Below, piece after piece: positions 15,680 through 30,026 of a stretch of DNA of 64,000 nucleotides. The translations under genes and the position numbers were made by a program. The notes under the pieces are model-generated. The model made no database searches. It was not told where the DNA came from and worked only from the letters and a program-made list of their open reading frames with translations. Origin of the DNA: Actinomycetes bacterium (GTDB taxonomy: Bacteria > Actinomycetota > Acidimicrobiia > Acidimicrobiales > Bog-793); NCBI GenBank assembly GCA_021798985.1, contig JAJZBI010000009.1, positions 9,832 through 73,831 on the forward strand, written 5' to 3'. The stretch's first letter is position 1. Every line of letters begins with the position of its first letter.

Positions 15680-16809
15680 GCCCGCGCGAGGAGCTGCTCG
15701 CGGACGCAGCGGTGGCGAGCGGGTCAGGCGCGAGCCCCGGCGCCCAGCGGCGCCGCAGCCCCCTCGGGCTGACGAGCGAAGCGAACGAGGAGGCGCTCGA
15801 GGCGGGGATCCGGCCGCGCCTGCTCGCCGAGTTCGTCGGCCAGCGCGCGCTGCGCGAGCACCTCGAGATCGTCCTCGAGGCGGCACGGCGGCGGGGCCAG
15901 AGCGTCGACCACCTCCTGTTCGCCGGTCCGCCGGGGCTCGGCAAGACGACGCTCGCCGGCATCGTGGCCGCCGAGATGGGGGCGTCGCTGCGGGTCACCT
16001 CGGGCCCGGCGCTTGGGCGCGGGGGAGACCTGGCGGCGATCCTGGCGGGGCTCGAGCACGGTGACGTGCTCTTCATCGACGAGATCCACCGGCTCAGCCG
16101 ATCGGTCGAGGAGATCTTGTACCCGGCGATGGAGGACTTCGTCATCGACATCATGATCGGCAAGGGGCCGAGCGCCCGATCGGTTCGCCTTGATCTGCCG
16201 CACTTCACGCTGGTCGGCGCGACGACCCGCACCGGGCTCGTGACCGGGCCGCTGCGGGATCGCTTCGGTTTCGTCGCCCGGCTCGAGCACTACGAGCTCG
16301 CCGAGCTCGAGCGGATCGTCGCGCGCAGCGCCCGGCTGTTGGAGGTCGCCTGCAGCACGGCCGGCGCGAGCGAGATCGCCCGGCGCGCCAGGGGCACGCC
16401 CCGGCTCGCCATCCGCCTGTTGCGCCGCGTGCGCGACTTCGTCGAGGTGCGCGGGACCGGGGAGATCACCGCTGAGGCGGCCCGGGAGGGCTGTGAGCTG
16501 TTCGGGGTGGACGCCCTCGGCCTCGATCGTCAGGACCGCCGCCTGCTCGAGACGCTGTGCGTGCGCTTTGCCGGACAGCCGGTCGGCCTGACCAGCCTGG
16601 CCGTCAGCCTCGGCGAGGAGCCCGAGACGCTCGAGGACGTCTATGAGCCCTACCTGCTGCGTGAGGGCCTGATCCAGCGCACCCCGCGGGGTCGTGTGCC
16701 GACGTCGCGGGCCTACGCGCACCTCGGCCTCGAGCCGCCCGAGGTGCCCGAGCACGACGAGGGGGACGACGACGGGGCGCGCCTGTTTACCCCAGAAGGC
16801 GGAAAGTGA
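15676..16809 (+). CDS. ruvB: Holliday junction branch migration helicase RuvB
   Basis: RuvB is the AAA+ motor of branch migration. Walker A is [11 protein letters not shown] with K90 and Walker B is [11 protein letters not shown]. Sensor regions include [18 protein letters not shown], and the C-terminal winged helix covers [25 protein letters not shown]. The 377-residue length includes a ~35-residue N-terminal extension beyond the usual core. GTG 15676 overlaps the ruvA stop (GTGA). The family N-terminal box appears as [11 protein letters not shown]. Confidence 0.95.
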   Translation: MSPREELLADAAVASGSGASPGAQRRRSPLGLTSEANEEALEAGIRPRLLAEFVGQRALREHLEIVLEAARRRGQSVDHLLFAGPPGLGKTTLAGIVAAEMGASLRVTSGPALGRGGDLAAILAGLEHGDVLFIDEIHRLSRSVEEILYPAMEDFVIDIMIGKGPSARSVRLDLPHFTLVGATTRTGLVTGPLRDRFGFVARLEHYELAELERIVARSARLLEVACSTAGASEIARRARGTPRLAIRLLRRVRDFVEVRGTGEITAEAAREGCELFGVDALGLDRQDRRLLETLCVRFAGQPVGLTSLAVSLGEEPETLEDVYEPYLLREGLIQRTPRGRVPTSRAYAHLGLEPPEVPEHDEGDDDGARLFTPEGGK

Positions 16810-16841
16810 TGCCGCGGTGAGTCGGCCTGGTGGTCGGCGGC

Positions 16842-16847
16842 TACCAT
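16842..16847 (+). promoter_or_regulatory. Candidate -10 element for yajC-secDF
   Basis: TACCAT lies in the ruvB-yajC gap. A start about 7 nt downstream would give a leader of roughly 30 nt before ATG 16884. An in-frame CTG lies exactly 6 nt after the hexamer, so a leaderless CTG start is conceivable but not supported by anything else. Confidence 0.35.
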
Positions 16848-16883
16848 GGCGAGCTGCACTGTCCAACACACGACTGGTCGACC

Positions 16884-17432
16884 ATGCCTCTTTCCTTCCC
16901 GGCCCTTGCTCATGTCGCTGCCCTGAGCGGCGGCGTGCTCGCGGCGGCCTCGTCCAAGAAGCCCACGACCTCCGGCTCGCCGGTGATCTTCATCTTGTTG
17001 ATCGTGGTGGTGGGTGCCTACTTCCTCTTTATCGCGCCTCAGCGGCGCAAGATGAAGGCGCAGATGAGCCAGCAGAACCAGTTCGAGGTGGACGACGAGG
17101 TCGTCACCAAGTCCGGGATCTACGGCACCGTGCGCGGCAAGGACGGCGACCGCATCCAGATCGAGATCGCCCCCGGGACCGTGATCGAGGTCATGAACCA
17201 GGCGATCGCCCGCCGCGTCGACCCGGTCGTCGCCCCTGAGGCTGACGAGAGCGACGAGGCCTCGGATGCCGTCGAGGCGGACGAGGCGCCCGCTGGTGGG
17301 GTGGCCTGGCAGTCCGCGCAGGACTCGGACCACTGGACCGAGCCGGCCCATGAGGGCCTGGCGAGCAGCAACGGCTCGACGCCCGAGCCGGTAAGGAGCG
17401 GGGACGAGCCCTTGAGCGGAGGGCAGGCATAG
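16884..17432 (+). CDS. yajC: Preprotein translocase subunit YajC
   Basis: YajC joins the SecDF accessory complex of the Sec translocon. The protein has one membrane segment (FILLIVVVGAYFLFIAPQRRK) followed by the conserved cytoplasmic region QNQFEVDDEVVTKSGIYGTV. At 182 residues it is longer than Escherichia coli YajC (~110) because of an acidic C-terminal tail (DESDEASDAVEADEAP). The start is uncertain: ATG 16884 is chosen, but GTG 16830 is in frame and would add 18 residues. The stop abuts secD, so yajC-secD-secF form an operon. Confidence 0.85.
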   Translation: MPLSFPALAHVAALSGGVLAAASSKKPTTSGSPVIFILLIVVVGAYFLFIAPQRRKMKAQMSQQNQFEVDDEVVTKSGIYGTVRGKDGDRIQIEIAPGTVIEVMNQAIARRVDPVVAPEADESDEASDAVEADEAPAGGVAWQSAQDSDHWTEPAHEGLASSNGSTPEPVRSGDEPLSGGQA

Positions 17433-18932
17433 GTGAACCGCCGCCTGCTGGCGAGCGTGCTCATTGCATGTCTCGCCTGCTTTGGAGTGCTCGCCGGCGC
17501 AATCGGCGCCGGCTGGTCCCCCAAGCTCGGCCTTGACCTGCAAGGCGGCCTGTCGGTCGTCTACCAGCCGACGCGCCACGTCGACAACGCCACCTTGACC
17601 GAGGTGGTGAACATCATGAACCTGCGGGCGCAGGGCATTGGCGTGACGGGCTCGACCGTGCAGTCCCAGGGGGGCAACGTCGTCGTCCAGATCCCGGGCG
17701 AGAAGGATCCCCAAAAGGTGCTCCGCACCCTCGGGACGACCGCCCAGCTCTACTTCCGCCCGGTGCTCGGCGGCGCACCCGCCTACACCGGCAAGAAGGG
17801 GACCACCTATAAGGTGCCCCCGGCACCGAGCGGGCCGTACGTGTACAGCGCGTCGTACTTCAACCCCAACCTCAACGGGGGTCAGTACGAGGTCCCGCCG
17901 GCCTACGCGGCCGATCCCCAGTACGCGAGCTATCCCTCGACGCCCTCGTCGAAAGACGCCAAGTACGCCCACCAGAACGTGATCTTCGCCTCGGGCGGCG
18001 GCTTCGCGCCGCGCTATGTGCTCGGCCCCGTCGAGGCCACCGGCACGATCGTCAAGTCGGCGTACGCCGCGCTCACCAACGCCAACCAGTGGGTGGTCGA
18101 AGTGACCTTGACCTCCAAGGGCGCGGGCATCTTCGACAACATCGCCGCCAAGAACTACCAGCGCCTGCTCGCCAACGACCTCGACGGCAAGATCGTCTCG
18201 GCGCCCTCGATCAACGCCTCGTCCTTCCCGACCGGCGTGCAGATCTCGGGCAGCTTCACCCAGGCGAGCGCGAACCAGCTGGCGACCGAGCTCTCCTACG
18301 GTTCGCTGCCGGTCAATCTGCGCCAGCTGAACGTGCAGACCGTCTCGCCCTCGCTCGGCAAGTCCTCGCTGCGAGCGGGCCTATTGGCGGGGCTCGTGGG
18401 CCTCGTCCTCGTCATGCTCTACACGATCTTTTACTACCGAGCGCTCGGCATCGTCGTCGTGCTCGGCCTCGTGACCACCGCCGCCTTCCTCTACGGGCTG
18501 ATCGCGATGCTCGGCCAGTCCTCGATCGGCCTCACCTTGGACCTGTCGGGGGTGACGGGACTCATCGTCTCGGTGGGCATCACCGTCGACTCCTACATCG
18601 TGTACTTCGAACGCCTGAAAGACGAGGTCCGCGCCGGACGTTCGGTGCGTGCCTCGGTGGACCGTGGCTTCAAGAGCGCCTACCGCACGATCCTGTCGGC
18701 GGACGCGGTGTCCTTCATCGGCGCCCTCGTCCTCTGGCTGCTCTCGGTGGGCTCGGTCCGCGGCTTCGCCTTCATGCTCGGCTTGTCGACTCTGGTGGAT
18801 GTGGTGACCGCGTACGTCTTCACCCGACCCTTGGTGATCCTGCTCGGACGGAACCGCATCTTCACCGAGGCGCGTCACCTCGGTGTGGCCCGGGGCCTCG
18901 CCCGCGGGGCGAACGGTGAGGTGGCGGCATGA
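17433..18932 (+). CDS. secD: Protein translocase subunit SecD
   Basis: SecD is an RND-type membrane protein that uses the proton gradient to pull proteins out of the Sec channel. The first membrane segment covers residues ~5-28, followed by the hallmark LGLDLQGGLSVVYQ. A large periplasmic domain holds the ATGTIVKSAYAA and GKIVSAPSI regions. The C-terminal five-segment bundle includes GITVDSYIVYFERLKDE with the conserved acidic residue. At 499 residues, it includes a Pro/Tyr-rich periplasmic insert near residues 110-180. GTG 17433 follows the yajC stop directly. The stop overlaps secF by ATGA. Confidence 0.93.
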   Translation: MNRRLLASVLIACLACFGVLAGAIGAGWSPKLGLDLQGGLSVVYQPTRHVDNATLTEVVNIMNLRAQGIGVTGSTVQSQGGNVVVQIPGEKDPQKVLRTLGTTAQLYFRPVLGGAPAYTGKKGTTYKVPPAPSGPYVYSASYFNPNLNGGQYEVPPAYAADPQYASYPSTPSSKDAKYAHQNVIFASGGGFAPRYVLGPVEATGTIVKSAYAALTNANQWVVEVTLTSKGAGIFDNIAAKNYQRLLANDLDGKIVSAPSINASSFPTGVQISGSFTQASANQLATELSYGSLPVNLRQLNVQTVSPSLGKSSLRAGLLAGLVGLVLVMLYTIFYYRALGIVVVLGLVTTAAFLYGLIAMLGQSSIGLTLDLSGVTGLIVSVGITVDSYIVYFERLKDEVRAGRSVRASVDRGFKSAYRTILSADAVSFIGALVLWLLSVGSVRGFAFMLGLSTLVDVVTAYVFTRPLVILLGRNRIFTEARHLGVARGLARGANGEVAA

Positions 18933-20680
18933 GCCCCGAGCGCATCCGTCCTGGATCGGCGCGCCGCGCGGAGGACGCCGGCGCCCCTCAGGCGCCCGCC
19001 GAGGAGGCCGCCGGCCTGCCGGAGGAGGAGCAGGCCCCTGTCGGTCGCGCTGCCTCCGACGCCTTCGTCGACGACGCCCCTGAGCTCGTCGGCGAGCGCG
19101 AGGCGTTGGACGAGGCCGACGACGTGCTCGACGCGCCCGAGATCGGCGCGCCCGAGATCGGCGCGAGCACCGACCAGCACGGCGATGACCGCTCCGGCGG
19201 GCGCGTGAGCCCAGACGACGCGGCGGCTGGCGATCCGGAGGTCGCCGCGGCACCGGTGGGGGACGCCGAGGACCTGCTCGAGGCGCCGGCCCTGGCGGCG
19301 CCGCGGCTGCGCCGCGCGGCAGCCGTGCCGCCCGCGGCGCCAGAGGAGAGCACCGAGGAGCGCCTCGCCGCCTTGGACGCCACGCCCGCCTCGGGCGAGC
19401 GGCACCTCTCGGCCTTCCGGCGCCTCTACCTCGGCCGCACGCACTTCGACTTCGTGCGTCGGCGCCGGCTGTGGTTCACGATCTCGGGGATCATCCTGCT
19501 CGCCGGGGTGATCTCGCTCGGGGTGCGGGGGCTCAACTTGAGCATCGACTTCGTCGGCGGGACCTCCTGGACCGTGCCGTCCAAGACGCTGCACGTCAGC
19601 TCGACGACCGCGGTCAACGACGCCCGGAACGCCGTCACCCCGTACGGCCTCGGCGGCGCCACGATCACCGAGCTCGGCTTGGGCTCGAACGCCACGATCG
19701 AGGTCTCGGCCAAGCTCGCCACCTCCGGCAACGCCGCGGCGACGAACAAGCTCCAAGACGAGGTCGCCAAGGCGCTCGGCAAGCTGACGCACACCGGCCC
19801 GGAATCGGTCAGCATCACCTCGATCGGGCCCTCGTGGGGGAGCGAGATCACCAAGAAGGCGATCGAGGCGCTGATCGTCTTCTTCATCTTGGTGGCGATC
19901 TACATCTCGATCTTCTTCGAGTGGCGCATGGCGTTGGCCGCGATCATCGCCGTCGCCCACGACGTCCTCGTCGTCATCGGGATCTACTCCCTGAGCGGCC
20001 TCGAGGTCAGCCCGGACACGGTCGTCGCCGTCTTGACGATCCTCGGCTACTCCCTCTATGACACGATCGTCGTCTTCGACCGCGTCCGGGACAACGTGCG
20101 CCAGCTCGGCCCGAGCAACAAGCTGACGATCTCCGACCTCGTCAACTTGTCGATGAACCAGACGTTGGCGCGCTCGATCAACACCTCGCTGGTAGCGATC
20201 TTGCCGATCCTCGCCGTGCTGATCCTCGGTGCGGAGATCCTCGGCGCCACGACGCTCGAGTACTTCGGCTTCGCGCTATTGATCGGGCTCACGAGCGGGG
20301 CGTACTCCTCGATCTTCATCGCCGCGCCGCTGGTGTCGATGATGAAAGAGCGCGAGCCACGCTGGCGGACGGTGCGCGAGCGCCTCGCCCAGCGCGGTGG
20401 CGACCGCCTCTTGCTGAGCCCGGCGGACATCGCGGCGGGCATCCTCACCCCCGAGGGCGGCATCCAGCGCCCCGTGCGCGACCGCACGGCGCGCCAGGGT
20501 GCGTCGCCGGGCCGGCTGCGCCCGAGCGGCGCGGCGGCACGCCCAGCGCCAGTAGGCGATCCGCCACCTGCCGGGGCCGACAACGGCCGGCAGGCGGCCG
20601 CGGGCGGGCGTGGCCCGGCGGGGCGCAACGGCGTCAGCCGTCCGCCCTCGCGCAACCGGCGCCGAGGAGGCCGGCGCTGA
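18929..20680 (+). CDS. secF: Protein translocase subunit SecF with long N- and C-terminal extensions
   Basis: The SecF core starts near residue 160 (SAFRRLYLGRTHFDFVRRRR) and includes LSIDFVGGTSW, the periplasmic loop and a membrane bundle with GYSLYDTIVVFDRVRDNVR. The protein is 583 residues, against about 320-440 for most SecF. The extra N-terminal ~160 residues are acidic and Ala/Pro/Glu-rich, with a short internal duplication (APEIGAPEIGA). The C-terminal ~110 residues are Arg/Gly/Pro-rich. Both tails should be cytoplasmic and disordered. ATG 18929 overlaps secD, and the stop overlaps the apparent CTG start of serS. Confidence 0.9.
   Translation: MSPERIRPGSARRAEDAGAPQAPAEEAAGLPEEEQAPVGRAASDAFVDDAPELVGEREALDEADDVLDAPEIGAPEIGASTDQHGDDRSGGRVSPDDAAAGDPEVAAAPVGDAEDLLEAPALAAPRLRRAAAVPPAAPEESTEERLAALDATPASGERHLSAFRRLYLGRTHFDFVRRRRLWFTISGIILLAGVISLGVRGLNLSIDFVGGTSWTVPSKTLHVSSTTAVNDARNAVTPYGLGGATITELGLGSNATIEVSAKLATSGNAAATNKLQDEVAKALGKLTHTGPESVSITSIGPSWGSEITKKAIEALIVFFILVAIYISIFFEWRMALAAIIAVAHDVLVVIGIYSLSGLEVSPDTVVAVLTILGYSLYDTIVVFDRVRDNVRQLGPSNKLTISDLVNLSMNQTLARSINTSLVAILPILAVLILGAEILGATTLEYFGFALLIGLTSGAYSSIFIAAPLVSMMKEREPRWRTVRERLAQRGGDRLLLSPADIAAGILTPEGGIQRPVRDRTARQGASPGRLRPSGAAARPAPVGDPPPAGADNGRQAAAGGRGPAGRNGVSRPPSRNRRRGGRR
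20664..20670 (+). promoter_or_regulatory. Ribosome binding site that defines a CTG start for serS
   Basis: GAGGAGG is followed by 6 nt and then CTG 20677. It lies inside the last codons of secF. No ATG, GTG or TTG is in frame near it. Confidence 0.7.
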
Positions 20681-21900
20681 TCGACGTCCGCGCGGCGCGC
20701 CAGGATCCCGAGGCGTTCCGGGCTGCCGTCGCGCGAAAAGGTGGCGCGGCGTCCTTTGACGCGCTGCTCGCCGCCGACGAGGCCTGGCGTCAGGTGACGT
20801 CGGTGGTCGAGGGGCTGCGAGCGAGGACGAAGCTGAAGGGCAAGCCCGACGCGGCTCAGCTCCAAGAGCTCGCCGAGGTGAAGGCGCAGCTGCGGGTGGC
20901 CGAGGAGGAGCTCGAGCAGCGCCGGGCCGAGCGTGACCGCTTCTTGGGCCTCGTGCCGAACCCGCCCGATGCGTCGGTGCCCGACGGTGGCGAGGACGAG
21001 GGGACGGTCGTGCGCCTGGTGGGCGAGCGGCCGTCGTTCGACTTCCCGGTGCGGGACCATTTGGCGCTCGGTGGCTTCGACGTCGAGCGCGGGGCGCGCC
21101 TTTCCGGCTCGCGCTTTGCCTACCGCGTCGGGGCGGTGGCGCTCGTCGAGCTGGCGCTATACCGCATGGCGCTCGACCGGGTGGTGCGCGCCGGCTTCGT
21201 GCCGATGCTGCCGCCCGTGCTCGTGCGCGAGGAGGCGATGTACGGCACCGGGTTCTTGCCGACCGAGGAGTCGAACCTGTACCGGGTCGAGCCCGACGGG
21301 CTCTATCTGACCGGGACCTCCGAGGTCGCCCTCGCCGGTTACCACCAGGGCGAGATCCTGCTTGGCGAGGACCTCCCGTTGCGCTACGCCGGCTACTCGA
21401 CGAACTTTCGGCGTGAAGCCGGCGCCGCGGGGCGGGACACGCGCGGCGTGTTCCGGGTGCACCAGTTCGACAAGGTCGAGATGTTCGTCTGGACCCTTCC
21501 CGAGTGCTCGGTCGACGAGCATGAGGCGCTGCTCGCCATCGAGGAGGGCCTGGCGCGCGACCTCGGCCTCACCTACCGCGTCGTGAACATCGCGGCCGGC
21601 GACCTCGGCGCGCCCGCCGCCAAGAAGTACGACATCGAGGCGTGGATCCCGAGCCAGGAGCGCTACCGCGAGATCAGTTCGTGCTCGAACACGACCGACT
21701 ACCAGGCGCGCCGCCTCGGCACCCGGGTGCGCGAGAACAAGGAGCTCCGCCACCCCCACACGCTGAACGGCACGGCGATGACTGCCCGCTGGCTGATCGC
21801 GCTGCTCGAGACCTTCCAGGACCTCAACGGCGCGGTCGCCATCCCCGACGCCCTCGTCGCCTTGGGCGCCCCGAGCCGGCTCGAGGTCGCCGCGTCCTGA
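20677..21900 (+). CDS. serS: Serine--tRNA ligase with an apparent CTG start codon
   Basis: Class II synthetase that charges tRNA-Ser. Reading from CTG 20677 gives 407 residues beginning (M)IDVRAARQDPEAF, which matches the family start (M-I/L-D). The next usable start, GTG 20794, would remove 39 residues of the first helix. A perfect GAGGAGG sits 6 nt before the CTG, and CTGA overlaps the secF stop, so translation is probably coupled. The N-terminal coiled-coil arm covers ~35-100. Motif 2 appears as STNFRREAGAAGRDTRG and motif 3 as the LNGTAMTARWLIALLE region. Serine-site residues TGTSEVAL are present. The start codon is inference; the function is secure. Confidence 0.93.
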   Translation: MIDVRAARQDPEAFRAAVARKGGAASFDALLAADEAWRQVTSVVEGLRARTKLKGKPDAAQLQELAEVKAQLRVAEEELEQRRAERDRFLGLVPNPPDASVPDGGEDEGTVVRLVGERPSFDFPVRDHLALGGFDVERGARLSGSRFAYRVGAVALVELALYRMALDRVVRAGFVPMLPPVLVREEAMYGTGFLPTEESNLYRVEPDGLYLTGTSEVALAGYHQGEILLGEDLPLRYAGYSTNFRREAGAAGRDTRGVFRVHQFDKVEMFVWTLPECSVDEHEALLAIEEGLARDLGLTYRVVNIAAGDLGAPAAKKYDIEAWIPSQERYREISSCSNTTDYQARRLGTRVRENKELRHPHTLNGTAMTARWLIALLETFQDLNGAVAIPDALVALGAPSRLEVAAS

Positions 21901-21907
21901 GCGGGGT

Positions 21908-22720
21908 TCATTGGCCGAGCACGCTCGAAGGCAGCGGACCGAAGTGGTCGAGGGGCCCGGGCCCGGCCCCGAGCCGCCAGTCGGCGGCCCGTTCGATCGC
22001 CGTCGCGACGTAGGCCTTGGCGCCCCGGATGGCGTCGTGGAGACCGGCGCCGCGGGCGAGGTTCGCGGCGATCGCCGAAGACAGCGTGCAGCCCGTGCCG
22101 TGCAGGTTCTTGCTGGCAAGGCGCGGGGTGGACAGGACCGTCTCCTCGCCGCCCTCGAGGCAGACGTCGACGACCTGATCGCCGGGGAGGTGGCCGCCCT
22201 TCACGACGCAGCACTGCGCCCCGAGGGCGACGATCTCGCGTGCAGCGACGCGCATCTCTGTCAAGGTGGCGACCCGATGGCCCGTCAGCGCCTCGGCCTC
22301 GGCGAGGTTCGGGGTCACCACGGCGGCGTGGGCGATCAGCTGGCGGTAGGCGGCGACGGCGTCGCCGGAAAACAGGCGCGAGCCCGAGGTCGCCACCATG
22401 ACCGGGTCGACGACGAGTGGGCCGAGCGCCCCCGTTCGGGCGCGCTCGGCGACCACGGCGATCAGCTCGGCGTTCGCCAGCATCCCGGTCTTGGTAGCGC
22501 CGACGCGCAGGTCGCCGAGCACCGTGTCGATCTGCAGGGCGAAAAAGCCCGGCTCGGCGAGCTGGATGCCGTGCACGCCGGTGGTGTCCTGGGCGGTCAG
22601 CGCGCTGACGGCGAGCGCGCCGAAGACGCCGTGGGCCGCAAAGGTGCGCAGGTCTGCCGCAACCCCGGCGCCGCCGCCGGAGTCGACCCCGGCGATGGTG
22701 AGGGCGACCGGGGGCGTCAT
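21908..22720 (-). CDS. thiD: Hydroxymethylpyrimidine/phosphomethylpyrimidine kinase
   Basis: ThiD phosphorylates HMP twice in thiamine synthesis. The ribokinase-fold protein begins [20 protein letters not shown], then has the family motifs [14 protein letters not shown] and the anion-hole region [15 protein letters not shown] near residue 220. Length is 270 residues from ATG 22720 or 273 from ATG 22729. The inner ATG is preferred because TACGAT lies exactly 7 nt before it. The gene converges with serS, 7 nt apart, and diverges from the DUF2510 gene. I see no TPP riboswitch upstream: only 64 nt separate the two divergent genes. Confidence 0.88.
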   Translation of the reverse strand: MTPPVALTIAGVDSGGGAGVAADLRTFAAHGVFGALAVSALTAQDTTGVHGIQLAEPGFFALQIDTVLGDLRVGATKTGMLANAELIAVVAERARTGALGPLVVDPVMVATSGSRLFSGDAVAAYRQLIAHAAVVTPNLAEAEALTGHRVATLTEMRVAAREIVALGAQCCVVKGGHLPGDQVVDVCLEGGEETVLSTPRLASKNLHGTGCTLSSAIAANLARGAGLHDAIRGAKAYVATAIERAADWRLGAGPGPLDHFGPLPSSVLGQ

Positions 22721-22727
22721 CGGCGTC

Positions 22728-22733
22728 ATCGTA
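22728..22733 (-). promoter_or_regulatory. -10 element of a leaderless promoter for thiD
   Basis: TACGAT on the minus strand, 7 nt, then ATG 22720. It mirrors the TACGAT promoter of the divergent neighbour. Confidence 0.55.
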
Positions 22734-22771
22734 GGTCGTGCTGGCGGCGGAATGGCGTGCCTGCCAGCGGG

Positions 22772-22777
22772 TACGAT
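22772..22777 (+). promoter_or_regulatory. -10 element of a leaderless promoter for the DUF2510 gene
   Basis: TACGAT, 7 nt, then GTG 22785. An ATG at 22782 is 4 nt away, which is too close to a transcription start for standard spacing. Confidence 0.5.
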
Positions 22778-22784
22778 CAGCATG

Positions 22785-23231
22785 GTGACGGCATCGCTCG
22801 GGCTGGCAGGCACGAGCGATGCGGTGTTGGGGATCGCCTTCGCGATCATCGTGCTCTTGGCGTTCTTCGCCTACGGCGCGGCCGCCCAGCACCGCGCCCG
22901 CTACGGCGTGGCACCCTGGGGCCTGCCGCCGTGGGCCTGGTCACTCCTCGTCTTCTGCTTCCCGATCATCTTGGTGGTCTTCGCGATCGCGCTCTTCACG
23001 ACCAGGCCGCGCCGGCGCCCGAGCGACGCGCCGCCGGTGGTCGAGAGCCTGAGTGAGACGCCTCCGGCCGACCGCTTCGGCCTCGGGAGCTCGCATCCGC
23101 CGCCGGCGGCGCTGCCGCCCGCGGGGTGGTATCCGGACCCGAGCGGCCGTCACGAGCAGCGCTACTGGGATGGAAAGGGCTGGTCCGAGCACGTGAGCGA
23201 CCAGGGGGAGCGCTCGCTCGATCCCGGCTGA
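22785..23231 (+). CDS. Small membrane protein with C-terminal DUF2510 domain
   Basis: About 148 residues with two hydrophobic segments ([20 protein letters not shown] and [20 protein letters not shown]), a Pro/Ser-rich linker and a C-terminal DUF2510 motif [22 protein letters not shown]2510 is a short aromatic-rich module common in actinobacterial membrane proteins, of unknown function. The start is GTG 22785 or ATG 22782; promoter spacing favours the GTG. A longer frame to 22398 runs antisense through thiD and is rejected. The gene diverges from thiD and is followed by ~295 nt without a gene. Confidence 0.75.
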   Translation: MTASLGLAGTSDAVLGIAFAIIVLLAFFAYGAAAQHRARYGVAPWGLPPWAWSLLVFCFPIILVVFAIALFTTRPRRRPSDAPPVVESLSETPPADRFGLGSSHPPPAALPPAGWYPDPSGRHEQRYWDGKGWSEHVSDQGERSLDPG

Positions 23232-23434
23232 GCCCAGCGCGGCAATCGATGCCGCACGGCGGGCGGAGCTTCCTCTCGCCCTGGTGGTGAGGTGGCCCGG
23301 GCGCGCGTGGTGGGCATCCCGGGCGCGGCTTGCCTGGTGACAGGAGGCGATCGCTGCGGCACCGGGATCGCCCGCGACCTCTCTTGGGCAGGCGGGTGGG
23401 GGACCGGTCAGCCCAAATGGGGCGGCGCCCGTCG

Positions 23435-23453
23435 GGCGCGGTTCGCCCGCGCC
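23435..23453 (+). terminator. GC hairpin, possible terminator of the DUF2510 transcript
   Basis: Stem GGCGCGG / CCGCGCC (7 bp) with loop TTCGC. No T-tract follows. It lies 14 nt upstream of the gltB -10 element, so it could instead affect that promoter. Confidence 0.3.
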
Positions 23454-23466
23454 GATGAACGCCGGG

Positions 23467-23472
23467 TAAACT
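23467..23472 (+). promoter_or_regulatory. Candidate -10 element for gltBD
   Basis: TAAACT is about 54 nt upstream of the ATG. Unlike most promoters here it is followed by a leader and a Shine-Dalgarno sequence (AAAGAGGG). No good -35 hexamer is seen 17 nt upstream. Confidence 0.45.
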
Positions 23473-23526
23473 CTTCTCGCCGGGCCAACGTCGTCCCGTG
23501 CGCCCCAACGACCAAAGAGGGACGCG

Positions 23527-29587
<6,061 letters not shown>

Positions 29588-29688
29588 TCGTCGTGCCGGA
29601 GGGCTTCGACGGGCCGACGCGCCCGCGCGAGCGCGCGCCCGCGCGGGGAGCGCGCCGCGGCCTCCCCGGCGCGGTGGGGGCGGGGCGC

Positions 29689-29694
29689 TAGCCT
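29689..29694 (+). promoter_or_regulatory. -10 element of a leaderless promoter for a small hypothetical gene
   Basis: TAGCCT, 6 nt, then GTG 29701. A TTG at 29695 is in frame but abuts the hexamer. Confidence 0.55.
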
Positions 29695-29700
29695 TTGCGC

Positions 29701-29976
29701 GTGCCGCTTCGTCCTGAGCCCCCCGAGGTCGACGACGCCGTCGGCGCCGAGCACGCCACGCGCTGGGGCGAGTCGGGCTCCGAGCCCACCCATCTCGCCG
29801 AGCTCGCCGAGCTGGCGAGCTCGCTCGAAGCGCTGATCGAACGGGTCGATGAGCTGTCGATGGCGATCCTTCGCGAGGCGCTGGCGGAGGGCGCGCAGCA
29901 GCGCCCCGAGGCCGAGCGGCGCCTCGCGCGGGTGCGCAACGCGCTGGTGCGCGCCGTCCAGATCCTCGGGCGCTGA
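29701..29976 (+). CDS. Small hypothetical helical protein
   Basis: About 91 residues with no recognised domain. The N-terminal 30 residues are acidic and Pro-rich. The rest should be helical with a coiled-coil-like pattern (HLAELAELASSLEALIERVDEL) and ends in a basic helix (RRLARVRNALVRAVQILGR). Coding is supported by a standard leaderless promoter, GC-rich third positions and a position clear of other genes. GTG 29701 is preferred to TTG 29695 on promoter spacing. Function unknown. Confidence 0.6.
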   Translation: MPLRPEPPEVDDAVGAEHATRWGESGSEPTHLAELAELASSLEALIERVDELSMAILREALAEGAQQRPEAERRLARVRNALVRAVQILGR

Positions 29977-30014
29977 ATTCGTGTGGCCGGTTTGGGCACC
30001 CGGTCGCGACGCGC

Positions 30015-30020
30015 AATGAT
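30015..30020 (+). promoter_or_regulatory. Candidate -10 element for the cupin gene
   Basis: AATGAT, 6 nt, then ATG 30027. It departs from TANNNT at the first base but keeps the spacing used elsewhere. Confidence 0.35.
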
Positions 30021-30026
30021 GTGGCC

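Larger units (their letters stand above)
23232..23526. other. Intergenic region upstream of gltB
   Basis: These 295 nt hold no convincing gene. There is a GC hairpin at 23435-23453, a TAAACT hexamer at 23467-23472 and a ~48-nt leader with a ribosome site before gltB. No known riboswitch was recognised. Confidence 0.6.

Noticed and set aside
22650-22785. TPP riboswitch upstream of thiD
   Set aside because: The intergenic gap is only 64 nt and no thi-box sequence (CUGAGA) is present before the start.
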